Shown one piece after another: positions 56,362 through 63,776 of a stretch of DNA of 64,000 nucleotides; the stretch's first letter is position 1; each line of letters opens with the position of its first letter. This DNA is from Idiomarina sp. X4 (GTDB lineage Bacteria; Pseudomonadota; Gammaproteobacteria; Enterobacterales; Alteromonadaceae), in NCBI RefSeq assembly GCF_002808045.1, contig NZ_CP025000.1, positions 1,798,001-1,862,000 of the forward strand, in the 5' to 3' direction. The notes beneath the pieces are model-generated. The model was not told where the DNA came from, searched no databases, and saw only the letters and a program-made list of their open reading frames with translations. The position numbers and the translations under genes were made by a program.

Positions 56362-57485
56362 AGTTAGTGACGAAACTCACTATCACAGCATTGGCTGTTT
56401 TATCTCTTAGTGCGTGTCAGACGCGTCAAGCTGACCAAACACAAACTGCGAAAGTATCGAACCGGGCGTCAAATGCCAGTGTTGCTCGTAGCGCTTATAA
56501 TTTTGATGATCAGGATATTAAAGTTCCTGCGTACTTTGATACTCAAGGACTACAGAATTGTACTTTCAATCCAGCGACAGAGTCTGATGCTTGCCCGCTT
56601 AAGAAGCCAACCGTTCGCATGTACTTTGCAGGTACCGATGTTGGTGGAGAAGGTCAGGGTGTAGAAGCGTTGCGTCAATACGATGATAAACAGCTGCTAT
56701 TTATGCTGGAAAACCAATTCGCAGGGATTAACCGCTTTAGAATCATAACCCGTGATGACGATGTTATATCTCAGGAAAAGCAAATATTCATGGAGCAGCA
56801 GGGAGCTAAAGCTCTTGCGAAAAGAGCGGGTAGCCAGAAAGTGTTAAAACCCGATTTTATTGTCAAACTAGACACGCTCCGTACAGTGAAAAGCGAAGGT
56901 TCAATTACCGGTTGGATGGATTACACTTTAGAACTTACCACGGCGGTGTTGAATCCGTTCACACGCGAGCTAATGTCTTACCCGAATTTAGGGAAAATTC
57001 GGGTTAAATCGGAAGACGTGCGCGAACGTAGTGAACTGAAGTATGTGATGGTTAATAACCGTTATGAAACAGGCTTTCGTTACCACGATCCTGCGCACGT
57101 TAATGCGGTGATTAACGATATGACGTCTCGCGGTATCGATATTTTGCTGACGCGTATGCTTTCAGAAATGCCGGCAACGGCTCAGGTTCTAGGTATTAAA
57201 GGTAATCAAGTGAGTTTGGATCGCGGTCAGAACGCCGGTGTATTACCCAATGAGACTATGATTATTTTTCAGTACGAGGCTGGTTTTGTTGAGCCTATTG
57301 GAGTCGCCAATGTAAACCCTTCACACAATAGTGCCATTGGTGAAATTGCGGTCTGGAAGAACAGCGATTTAGCGGATCGAATTGAGCGCTCGGCAGCGAA
57401 TGGCATTTATCGCCCTTCAAATGGCACCAAGATTTTTGCGGTTTCCGTTGGCACCCCTGCAGGGTTTTTGGAGTCTCGCACATGA
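56358..57485 (+). CDS. Lipoprotein with CsgG/FlgT-like features
   Basis: A 375-residue lipoprotein with lipobox SLSAC (Cys20). Residues about 85-250 resemble the CsgG/LpoB-type alpha-beta fold: VRMYFAGTD, then LLFMLENQFAGINRFRIITRDDD and QEKQIFMEQQGAKAL, with KPDFIVKLDTLRTVKSEG as the next strand pair. The C-terminal 90 residues (TAQVLGIKGNQVSLDRGQNA, LPNETMIIFQ) look like the small beta-barrel at the end of FlgT. These are pattern matches, not proven homology. Such proteins form outer membrane rings or activate cell-wall enzymes. It overlaps both neighbours by four bases. Confidence 0.72.
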   Translation: MKLVTKLTITALAVLSLSACQTRQADQTQTAKVSNRASNASVARSAYNFDDQDIKVPAYFDTQGLQNCTFNPATESDACPLKKPTVRMYFAGTDVGGEGQGVEALRQYDDKQLLFMLENQFAGINRFRIITRDDDVISQEKQIFMEQQGAKALAKRAGSQKVLKPDFIVKLDTLRTVKSEGSITGWMDYTLELTTAVLNPFTRELMSYPNLGKIRVKSEDVRERSELKYVMVNNRYETGFRYHDPAHVNAVINDMTSRGIDILLTRMLSEMPATAQVLGIKGNQVSLDRGQNAGVLPNETMIIFQYEAGFVEPIGVANVNPSHNSAIGEIAVWKNSDLADRIERSAANGIYRPSNGTKIFAVSVGTPAGFLESRT

Positions 57486-58867
57486 GGAAACTAGCACTTA
57501 GCTTTGGTGTGCTAGCCAGTGTAGCGTCATGCAGCGTATTAGCTCAGGTTTCTCTGAGCTCAATGCGCGGTATTGAAGCGGAAGCTTGCGCCTATGGGCG
57601 TGGAGCGCCTGCGATAGAGTCGGCAAAAATGGATGCTCTGTCGCAAGTTGCACAGTTTCTGTCATCACCTAAGTTGCTAGCGCAACAGACGTCAAAGGAA
57701 GATATTGATACAGAGACATCGACCTGGGTTCGAGAGTTAAGCGACCTGCAGCAACAAGGTCTGAGCATTCAGCAAATGCCTGTTGATATTTCGTCCCCTC
57801 GTCTTCAGGGCAGTGATACCTGTGTCACTGTTCGCTTAAAAACAGGCAGCTTGCCAAAATCGAGCGGTCAAGCGGATGGTGGTGACTGGGATGCTGCAGC
57901 CGAGAATGTGTTAGTGACGGTTATAGGCGAAGGCTGGCCGGATAACGAAAACGGCCGTACGGCGCGCACCCAAGCAGAAATGGATGCATTAAAACGTGCA
58001 GTCTCACAAGTCGTTGGTATGTGGCTGACTCAGCAGAATACTCAGTTTTCAACGACCGAGGAGTCTTCGAGCGAGAGCGGTGATGAGTTCTCGGTGAACG
58101 AAGTGATTTCTCAACAGTTGCATACAAGGTCTCAGGGACTCGTTAAAGAATGGTCTTTGTTGGATAGTCGTAAGCTACCTAACAATGGTGTTGAGGTTAC
58201 CATTAAGGCCGTTGTTGAAAAGCAGCCTATTGCCCAAGCTGCCAATGATGTGCTGATGGCTATTGGTTCGCCGCGCGTGAATGTTCAAGCGCCTGAACCA
58301 CTACGTAGCTTGCTGAAAGACTGGCTTGCAGAGCAGGGTATTGAATATAGCCCTCACGCCAACTTGGTAATTAACGCTGACTCGGTTCTTCGAGAACGAG
58401 GCGCCAACAGCCGGCTGCAGCTCAGTGTAACGATAGAAGATCTATCGGGTCAACAATATGGGCTTTGGCGAAATGAGCCAAGCTTACTCTCTTTGCCGAC
58501 AAGTGCTCGGGTCGAACATGACCTTATTGATGTGCACCTTGCTACTCCCGAGCAGCAGCAGTCGCTACGCAAAACGCTGAAAAAGTCGTTCAACCAGGTT
58601 GTCGCACAAGGCGGCATGGTTCGCGATATTTTTATACATACGCGCTACTTAGCTCAGCCCGATAAGTTGTCTTCTATTTTGTCGACATTGGGCGGTGTGA
58701 AAGACGTGGTTGTTAATAGCCAGGGTGACTATTACAGAGCTAGCTTGCGATATGCCGGAGCAACCGGTGAATTAGTCGCTGCTTTGCATCAGTCTATGCG
58801 GCCGATAGCGGCACAAAGTTTACCAAAAGCTCAAATAAACAATGAATTTACTATTCGGTTTGATTAA
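57482..58867 (+). CDS. Exported protein with two FlgT-N/LPP20-like domains
   Basis: A 461-residue exported protein. The N-terminus can be read as a signal peptide (cut near SVLAQ) or as a lipoprotein (VASC, Cys17), and I cannot decide between them. Two segments share a strand-glycine-then-Ala-rich-helix pattern: residues about 30-115 (IEAEACAYGRGAPAIESAKM) and about 140-255 (VLVTVIGEGWPDNENGRTAR then TQAEMDALKRAVSQVVG). The second strongly recalls the FlgT N-terminal domain. The C-terminal half has a further alpha-beta unit (YLAQPDKLSSILSTLGGVKD). Coupled to the preceding gene by ATGA and followed nine bases later by the next. Confidence 0.72.
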   Translation: MRKLALSFGVLASVASCSVLAQVSLSSMRGIEAEACAYGRGAPAIESAKMDALSQVAQFLSSPKLLAQQTSKEDIDTETSTWVRELSDLQQQGLSIQQMPVDISSPRLQGSDTCVTVRLKTGSLPKSSGQADGGDWDAAAENVLVTVIGEGWPDNENGRTARTQAEMDALKRAVSQVVGMWLTQQNTQFSTTEESSSESGDEFSVNEVISQQLHTRSQGLVKEWSLLDSRKLPNNGVEVTIKAVVEKQPIAQAANDVLMAIGSPRVNVQAPEPLRSLLKDWLAEQGIEYSPHANLVINADSVLRERGANSRLQLSVTIEDLSGQQYGLWRNEPSLLSLPTSARVEHDLIDVHLATPEQQQSLRKTLKKSFNQVVAQGGMVRDIFIHTRYLAQPDKLSSILSTLGGVKDVVVNSQGDYYRASLRYAGATGELVAALHQSMRPIAAQSLPKAQINNEFTIRFD

Positions 58868-58876
58868 GGAAAATAC

Positions 58877-60163
58877 ATGATGAAACGTTCGCTTTTAACT
58901 TTAGCACTGTTGGCTGCATTACCAACATTCGCACAAGACTTTGATTTAACTGACATGACTCCGGCACGCCCGGGGCAGAATGTAGAGTCTGCGGATGTCG
59001 TAACTAAAGGTAATGTGGTTGTCGGCAAAGACGAGAAAACAGCAGTTAAAGCAGCGCACCAACAGCTGGTCGACGAAAACCAGGATGGTATTCGATTGGT
59101 GCAGGTAGGCAGTGGGACTGGTATTTTGTCTATTGGCAGCTCGAGCTATAACACCTATGACAATATGAATGCGACGTTGCTTTCTAAACGTGGCGCGTAC
59201 AATCAAGCGGCGCTAATTGCGAAGAAGCAACTCATTGAAAATATGAATGGTATTGAGCAACTTTGCGAGAATGCTGTGCAAACTTCAATGGATGTTATTG
59301 ATACGGGCTCTGACTCCGTCGCTAATGAGTCAACAGCAATGCTGGAAAACTGTGCTGAGTCAGTGTCTGGCTCTCTATCTGGCTATGTCACTTTTGACGT
59401 TTATGACAATGTTGATGAAAAGACCGTTCGGGTTAGCCTAATTTCTACTCCTAAAACACGAGCTCAAATTCGTGATAGCCATGGTGCTGTTGCCGTAACG
59501 ACTGACCCGAATGAAGTATTCAAACAGGTAGTTGCAGATATTAACAGCGGTGTTTTACCGCCGATGGGAGCCAAAATTTTAACGCACGCTGAAACAGGTG
59601 AAGTGATTTTAATGGGTTATGGCTCTGCGATAATCCGTGACAACAGCAATGCGCGTGTCGCACGTAAATTAAAAGATGCAGCTAAACGCCAATCACAAAC
59701 ACGTGCTCGTTCAGCTTTATTGGGAACTATGCAGGGAGATGAAGTTTACTGGCAAGGTAGTTTCAGTGAAGATCAGGTGGAGTCCAATCAGCAGTTTGAG
59801 TACGGGGGCGACCCTCGTCTTGAAGATCCTACAACAGCGAAAAAACTAGACAGTGAACGTACGGTATTTCTGAACCAGATGAAAATGTCCGACGAATATG
59901 GCGCTGTAACCAAAGGTCAACTTCCTCCAGGTGTCAGTAATCGGAGCTTTACGAGCGAAGATGGTCACTGGATGTATACTGTTTCGGTTTATTCTCCGTC
60001 TTTAGAAGCTGTGTCACGTGAAGCTAAACGTGAGATGGAAGCCGGCGGTACAGCTAATCCAAGCAGCTCAGGCCGTAATATTCGGGTCTATGGTGGCCAA
60101 AACGATGAAGCGGCGAACCCACAAGGGGCGTCAGGCAAAGTTTCGGATGAAGATAACCTATGA
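58877..60163 (+). CDS. Large exported protein of unknown function
   Basis: A 428-residue protein with a clear type I signal peptide (MKRSLLTLALLAALPTFAQ). The ATG at 58877 or 58880 could be used; an AAGGAAA site lies before both. The mature part includes a Gly/Ser-rich stretch (VQVGSGTGILSIGSSSYNTY), an Ala-rich helix (GAYNQAALIAKKQLIENMNG) and two pairs of possible disulfide cysteines around EQLCENAV and LENCAESV. The C-terminal 50 residues are polar and low-complexity, probably disordered (GGTANPSSSGRN, DEAANPQGASGK). I do not recognise the family. It overlaps the next gene by four bases. Confidence 0.75.
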   Translation: MMKRSLLTLALLAALPTFAQDFDLTDMTPARPGQNVESADVVTKGNVVVGKDEKTAVKAAHQQLVDENQDGIRLVQVGSGTGILSIGSSSYNTYDNMNATLLSKRGAYNQAALIAKKQLIENMNGIEQLCENAVQTSMDVIDTGSDSVANESTAMLENCAESVSGSLSGYVTFDVYDNVDEKTVRVSLISTPKTRAQIRDSHGAVAVTTDPNEVFKQVVADINSGVLPPMGAKILTHAETGEVILMGYGSAIIRDNSNARVARKLKDAAKRQSQTRARSALLGTMQGDEVYWQGSFSEDQVESNQQFEYGGDPRLEDPTTAKKLDSERTVFLNQMKMSDEYGAVTKGQLPPGVSNRSFTSEDGHWMYTVSVYSPSLEAVSREAKREMEAGGTANPSSSGRNIRVYGGQNDEAANPQGASGKVSDEDNL

Positions 60164-60876
60164 TGAAATGGTTCATTGCATCGCTGGGGCTTTTGTCTCA
60201 GCTTGCTTTAGCCTCAGAGCTACCCGAACTGAGTCGGTTTGAAAAGGAAGTTTCAGGTAACGAAGCGAGAGTAAAAACCGACGCAGAGTTGCCAAGTCAG
60301 GTATGGCAAAAAGCATGTCGTAGTGCTCTTACTATGCCACTTCGTGAGAAAGTTAGAGAGCTCTTAGGTGAACGCGTTAGCGCTACTGTTCCAGACGACG
60401 TTTCTTTCCTTCAGGCAAGCATAGATGAGTTCAACTCATGGAATGATTCAGGGTGGCTTCATTGTGCCGGTGAGTCTGAAATAAAAGATTGGTCGTTAAA
60501 TATTGCCGGTCTGGCAGTAAGAGTGGCTTGGTTTTTAGCTCAGAATAAAAGGTTTGATGAGATAAAGCCCTATCTTAGAGAGGCATTATCACACACTTAC
60601 TCCTCAGCTGATGCAGTAGCGTTAATTGCGAAGCTGGCGCCAGAATCGCAACGGTTAAATTATCTGGATGCAAACCTTAATAAAAATGCACTGACTTTAA
60701 ATGCGGCGAAATACGCTGTGTCATCGATTTGGTTTTCTGATGGTCGTTGGCAGTCTGTTATTGACGTAACCAGCAGCTGCGACTCAATAGAATGCCGTCA
60801 GTTAAAGCTTAATGCTGAAGAACAGAAGGAACGGGAAGATGCTGAAAAAGCCGACGATCTATCTAGCTATTTTTAG
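60160..60876 (+). CDS. Exported helical protein of unknown function
   Basis: A 238-residue protein with a signal peptide (MMKWFIASLGLLSQLALA). The mature region appears all-helical, with possible TPR-like helix pairs (LNIAGLAVRVAWFLAQNKRF, IKPYLREALSHTYSSADAVA). It has four cysteines that could form two disulfides (WQKACRSAL, WLHCAGES, SSCDSIECRQL). The tail is strongly charged (EEQKEREDAEKADDLSSYF). No family recognised. Its end overlaps the start of the transglycosylase gene by 38 bases, an unusually long same-strand overlap that implies coupled translation. Confidence 0.75.
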   Translation: MMKWFIASLGLLSQLALASELPELSRFEKEVSGNEARVKTDAELPSQVWQKACRSALTMPLREKVRELLGERVSATVPDDVSFLQASIDEFNSWNDSGWLHCAGESEIKDWSLNIAGLAVRVAWFLAQNKRFDEIKPYLREALSHTYSSADAVALIAKLAPESQRLNYLDANLNKNALTLNAAKYAVSSIWFSDGRWQSVIDVTSSCDSIECRQLKLNAEEQKEREDAEKADDLSSYF

Positions 60877-61966
60877 CTTCAGCGTTAGTGTTGCAGTTGC
60901 GCAAGACGATGCTGAATTTGAACAGTATCTTAAAGAGCAGCAGGCTGAGTTCCAAAAGTTTCAGAATAAGCGCGAGCAAGAGTTTCAAGCATTTGTCGAG
61001 CGGTGGAAAAAGGCAGAGCAAGCGTATAAAAATGAAATTTCTGAAAAATGGGAGGATGCTAAATTACCCGATAAAAAGCGTTGGGTGGAGTATTCAGAAG
61101 ATAAAAATCGTCGAACTATCGTCGACTATGAGAACAATACTATAACAGTCGAGGTATTGGGTGAAACCGATGATAGCAATGTATTAGGAACTGCCAAATC
61201 TGAAATTAAGCGTCTGAATGAAACGTCAGCTGAAGAAGCTGCAGAATCCGACCCTATTATAATTAATGCTGGTATGGCAGTTAACAACCGTTCTCAACAG
61301 CAACCGAAAAGGTCTGAGTCATTGCTGGGGTATAAAGTCGACGAACAAAAGGCGTCTCAGCAAAAAGTAAGACGCTCAGGTAATCGAGCGTCAGTGACGA
61401 TTAAGATGCCAGATACCGCATTGTCTGAACGTGTTAAACGAGTACTACCCGCAGCTGAAACTTATGCGCTTCAATGGGGACTCCCTACAGAGTTAGTTAT
61501 TGCCGTTATTCACACTGAGTCTAGCTTTAACCCGTTAGCCCGCTCCCATATTCCCGCGTTTGGTTTAATGCAAATAGTGCCGACTTCAGCGGGAAAGGAT
61601 ATAACGCAATTTCTCCATGGCCAACAGCGCTTATTAAGCCCGGAATATCTGTTCGATCCGAATCGCAATATTCAGGCAGGAAGTGTGTACTTCCATTTAT
61701 TGCTAAATCGTTATTTTAAAAATGTCCGCAATAGCCAGTCTCGCTTTTACATGGCAATTGCCGCATATAATACGGGGCCGGGTAACGTAGCGCGGGCAAT
61801 GACCAATACAACGTCGCTAAAGAAAGCGAGTAAGGCAGCTAATCAAATGTCACCTGCGCAGGTTTACCAGCATCTAATGACCTATTTGCCGGCAACCGAA
61901 ACAAAGAACTATTTAACAAAAGTCACTGAGCGTGAAGCTCATTATCAACAAGCACTGGGTTTATAA
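60839..61966 (+). CDS. MltC-like lytic transglycosylase
   Basis: A 375-residue periplasmic enzyme with a type I signal peptide (cut near VAVAQ) and no lipobox. Residues 26-69 form four 11-residue repeats beginning EFxx(Y/F). Next comes an MltC-type N-terminal domain (KRWVEYSEDKNRRTIVDYEN, NTITVEVLGE), then the SLT domain. The catalytic Glu227 is in IHTESSFNP, followed by GLMQIVPTSAGKD, LFDPNRNIQAGSVYF, AAYNTGPGNVARA and MSPAQVYQHLMTYLPATE. It should cleave peptidoglycan to 1,6-anhydro-MurNAc products. The ATG at 60839 has AAGGAA upstream. In E. coli mltC is a lipoprotein gene behind mutY-yggX; here that place is empty. Confidence 0.9.
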   Translation: MLKKPTIYLAIFSFSVSVAVAQDDAEFEQYLKEQQAEFQKFQNKREQEFQAFVERWKKAEQAYKNEISEKWEDAKLPDKKRWVEYSEDKNRRTIVDYENNTITVEVLGETDDSNVLGTAKSEIKRLNETSAEEAAESDPIIINAGMAVNNRSQQQPKRSESLLGYKVDEQKASQQKVRRSGNRASVTIKMPDTALSERVKRVLPAAETYALQWGLPTELVIAVIHTESSFNPLARSHIPAFGLMQIVPTSAGKDITQFLHGQQRLLSPEYLFDPNRNIQAGSVYFHLLLNRYFKNVRNSQSRFYMAIAAYNTGPGNVARAMTNTTSLKKASKAANQMSPAQVYQHLMTYLPATETKNYLTKVTEREAHYQQALGL

Positions 61967-61968
61967 CT

Positions 61969-62577
61969 ATGAAAAAACACATACTTACTATTGGCGTTTG
62001 CTGTGCGTTAGCTGCGTGTGCATCTCAGCCCAAGCAAACGGAAACACAAAGATCTTCAGCACAGGCTAATAGTCAAATGCAGGCTGTTACGGGTAACCAG
62101 CAAGACTCTGCGCCGGGCTGGGTATTTCTTCCTAAATCTGATAAAGGGTTAGCATCATCAGCTTGTGTTGACTGGTCAGGGAATATGGCCGTTGACAGAC
62201 CTCAGGCAGTTGCTGCAGCACGTGCAGACATGGCACAGCAAATTAGCATTAAGGCAAGCGTGTTGGATAAGTTGTATAACAGAAAGCTACAAGCTGAAGG
62301 CAGAAGTGATGTTGGTTCAACGTTTGAACAAGTCACCAAACAAGTTTCAAGTGAAACGTTGGAAGGCTCAACGCCTCAGGAAATTTCTCTAGCGCAAATA
62401 GACGGCAAAAAGTACTTGTGCGCTTTGGTTGTAAAAGAGGACACTCGCGAGACTTTTAATACCCTAGTTGAAGAATCAGGCCGCGCACTTGACCCGCAGT
62501 CAAAGTCTGCGCTTTATGAAGAGTTTCGAACTCAGAAAGCAATGAAAGAGCTAGAGAAAGAGCTGGAAAACCTGTAA
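61969..62577 (+). CDS. LPP20-like lipoprotein
   Basis: A 202-residue lipoprotein with lipobox ALAAC (Cys17); two further cysteines sit inside the signal peptide. After a polar linker the sequence APGWVFLPKSDKGLASSACV then VAAARADMAQQISIKASVLD matches the LPP20 pattern (PxWV, strand, Ala-rich helix), and ISLAQIDGKKYLCALVVKED gives the closing strands. It shares the WVF start with the 55432-56361 product, so the two may be paralogues. The C-terminus is a charged helix (AMKELEKELENL). It begins two bases after the transglycosylase stop and is the last gene of the operon. Confidence 0.82.
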   Translation: MKKHILTIGVCCALAACASQPKQTETQRSSAQANSQMQAVTGNQQDSAPGWVFLPKSDKGLASSACVDWSGNMAVDRPQAVAAARADMAQQISIKASVLDKLYNRKLQAEGRSDVGSTFEQVTKQVSSETLEGSTPQEISLAQIDGKKYLCALVVKEDTRETFNTLVEESGRALDPQSKSALYEEFRTQKAMKELEKELENL

Positions 62578-62580
62578 AAA

Positions 62581-62598
62581 GAGCCCCCGAGGGGGCTC
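62581..62598 (-). terminator. Terminator between the envelope operon and the CBS gene
   Basis: A GC-rich stem GAGCCCCC/GGGGGCTC with a very small loop. The A5 run on its left gives a T5 tract on the minus strand, so it mainly terminates the CBS-domain gene but may also block the converging operon. Confidence 0.75.
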
Positions 62599-62612
62599 CT
62601 ACGTCAAGACTA

Positions 62613-63200
62613 TTAGTCAATAAGCTCTTTGTGAGTCACCGCAGAGATGATCTCAGCAAAAGTAGAAGGTAAGTGAAAGACATTGACTGATTCGCCGGTT
62701 AACTCGGCTATCTTTAATGAAGAAATGATTCCGTACACTTCCCCATCACTGATGACGACAATAAAGTCTCTCCCGCTAGATTTTAATGTCGCTGCGGCGT
62801 CACCGATTCGAGACTTCTGAACATCTTTGAGACTGACTTGTGGTAAAGCTGACAAAGGTGTCATTAAATCCTTTGCGGTTAACTCTTCCCAGAAAGTCTG
62901 AGTGCTTGTTGTCGTTTGGGTCGCTTTTCTCCCGTGAAGTTCTCTAAGGGCTAAAACCCCTATTATTTGAGAGTTGCGGTTATGGATACAGGCATAGCGC
63001 TGAGACTGTTTACGCATACTGTTTTCCGCATCCATAAGTGTTGTGCTTTCCGATAACTGTACCGGTGATGACACATCAAAGTCATCCATTACGCGAAGTG
63101 CGCTGTCTGTCCAGCTTGCCGTCTCGTTATATTGCGAGCGGCTATGAAGCATCGCTTTATCTTCATCAGAAGACCATTGAATCTCTTTAAATTCACTCAT
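62613..63200 (-). CDS. CBS-domain protein
   Basis: A 195-residue soluble protein with a pair of CBS motifs: VSSPVQLSESTTLMDAENSM with CIHNRNSQIIGVLALRELHG, then AKDLMTPLSALPQVSLKDV with GRDFIVVISDGEVYGIISS. Paired CBS domains usually bind adenine nucleotides and act as energy or ligand sensors. There is no attached enzyme or channel domain, so its partner is unknown. An AAGGAG ribosome site lies nine bases before the ATG. A small hypothetical gene lies 35 bases upstream on the same strand. Confidence 0.85.
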   Translation of the reverse strand: MSEFKEIQWSSDEDKAMLHSRSQYNETASWTDSALRVMDDFDVSSPVQLSESTTLMDAENSMRKQSQRYACIHNRNSQIIGVLALRELHGRKATQTTTSTQTFWEELTAKDLMTPLSALPQVSLKDVQKSRIGDAAATLKSSGRDFIVVISDGEVYGIISSLKIAELTGESVNVFHLPSTFAEIISAVTHKELID

Positions 63201-63235
63201 TGTGTTACTCCTTTAAAAAATAAATTTTGTCTTTT

Positions 63236-63589
63236 TTAAAGGAAAAAAGGAGGCTCTCTCGGTCTATACCATCTTTTAGCTTCGACTGATGATACTAGGC
63301 GTAGTGATAAGGTTATTGCCGTGGGAAGATGTAAATGATTGTATGTCGGTGTGTCGACCAGTGCTTTGTCATACTCATCGCCGTCTTGCGCTGATCCCGC
63401 TTCAAGTGATAGCTGGACTGGTACTGTAACGGTCAGCGTGTCTTTATGGGAGGAGACCCCAGGCGCATCAATCGACGACGGCAACGAATAGGTAACCAGG
63501 CTGAAGACAATGATTAACAAGCACACACAGAGTCTGCCTAGTGCACAGACTGGCGATGATGTTCTGTTGTTTGGCGCGATTTGCTTCAT
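63236..63589 (-). CDS. Small hypothetical protein with one membrane segment
   Basis: A 117-residue reading frame starting MKQIAPNNRTSSPVC. A hydrophobic segment (LGRLCVCLLIIVFSLVTYSL) could be a signal anchor or signal peptide. It is followed by a Thr/Val-rich stretch (DTLTVTVPVQLSLEAG) and a basic, Pro-rich end (RWYRPREPPFF). I do not recognise it. The start at 63589 is the likeliest but has no good ribosome site; the frame could also begin at 63652. It may be co-transcribed with the CBS gene. It could still be a chance open frame. Confidence 0.45.
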   Translation of the reverse strand: MKQIAPNNRTSSPVCALGRLCVCLLIIVFSLVTYSLPSSIDAPGVSSHKDTLTVTVPVQLSLEAGSAQDGDEYDKALVDTPTYNHLHLPTAITLSLRLVSSVEAKRWYRPREPPFFL

Positions 63590-63703
63590 ATCATTAAGTA
63601 CAGCCTTACTTCTATATTGATCCAAGTTAAAACATCTTGTGTCACTCAACAATCTATTTTTTGAATTAATTTAGGGGGCAAACGCTCAAAATACAAGCAA
63701 ACA

Positions 63704-63732
63704 CTGACAATGCCTTCCACAGCACGTATACT
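63704..63732 (+). promoter_or_regulatory. Sigma-70 promoter of rnr
   Basis: CTGACA at 63704-63709 and TATACT at 63727-63732 have a 17-bp spacer and lie about 45 bp before the rnr start codon. Confidence 0.75.
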
Positions 63733-63776
63733 GTTGAGCATCGGTACTTTAACCGAACAACATTAAATAGGATTCT

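Noticed and set aside
54475-62577. A genomic island inserted at tRNA-Leu
   Set aside because: There is no integrase and no transposase. I noticed no repeat of the tRNA 3' end near 62.6 kb, and base composition and codon style look like the neighbours. The operon seems native to this lineage, though a genome comparison would decide.
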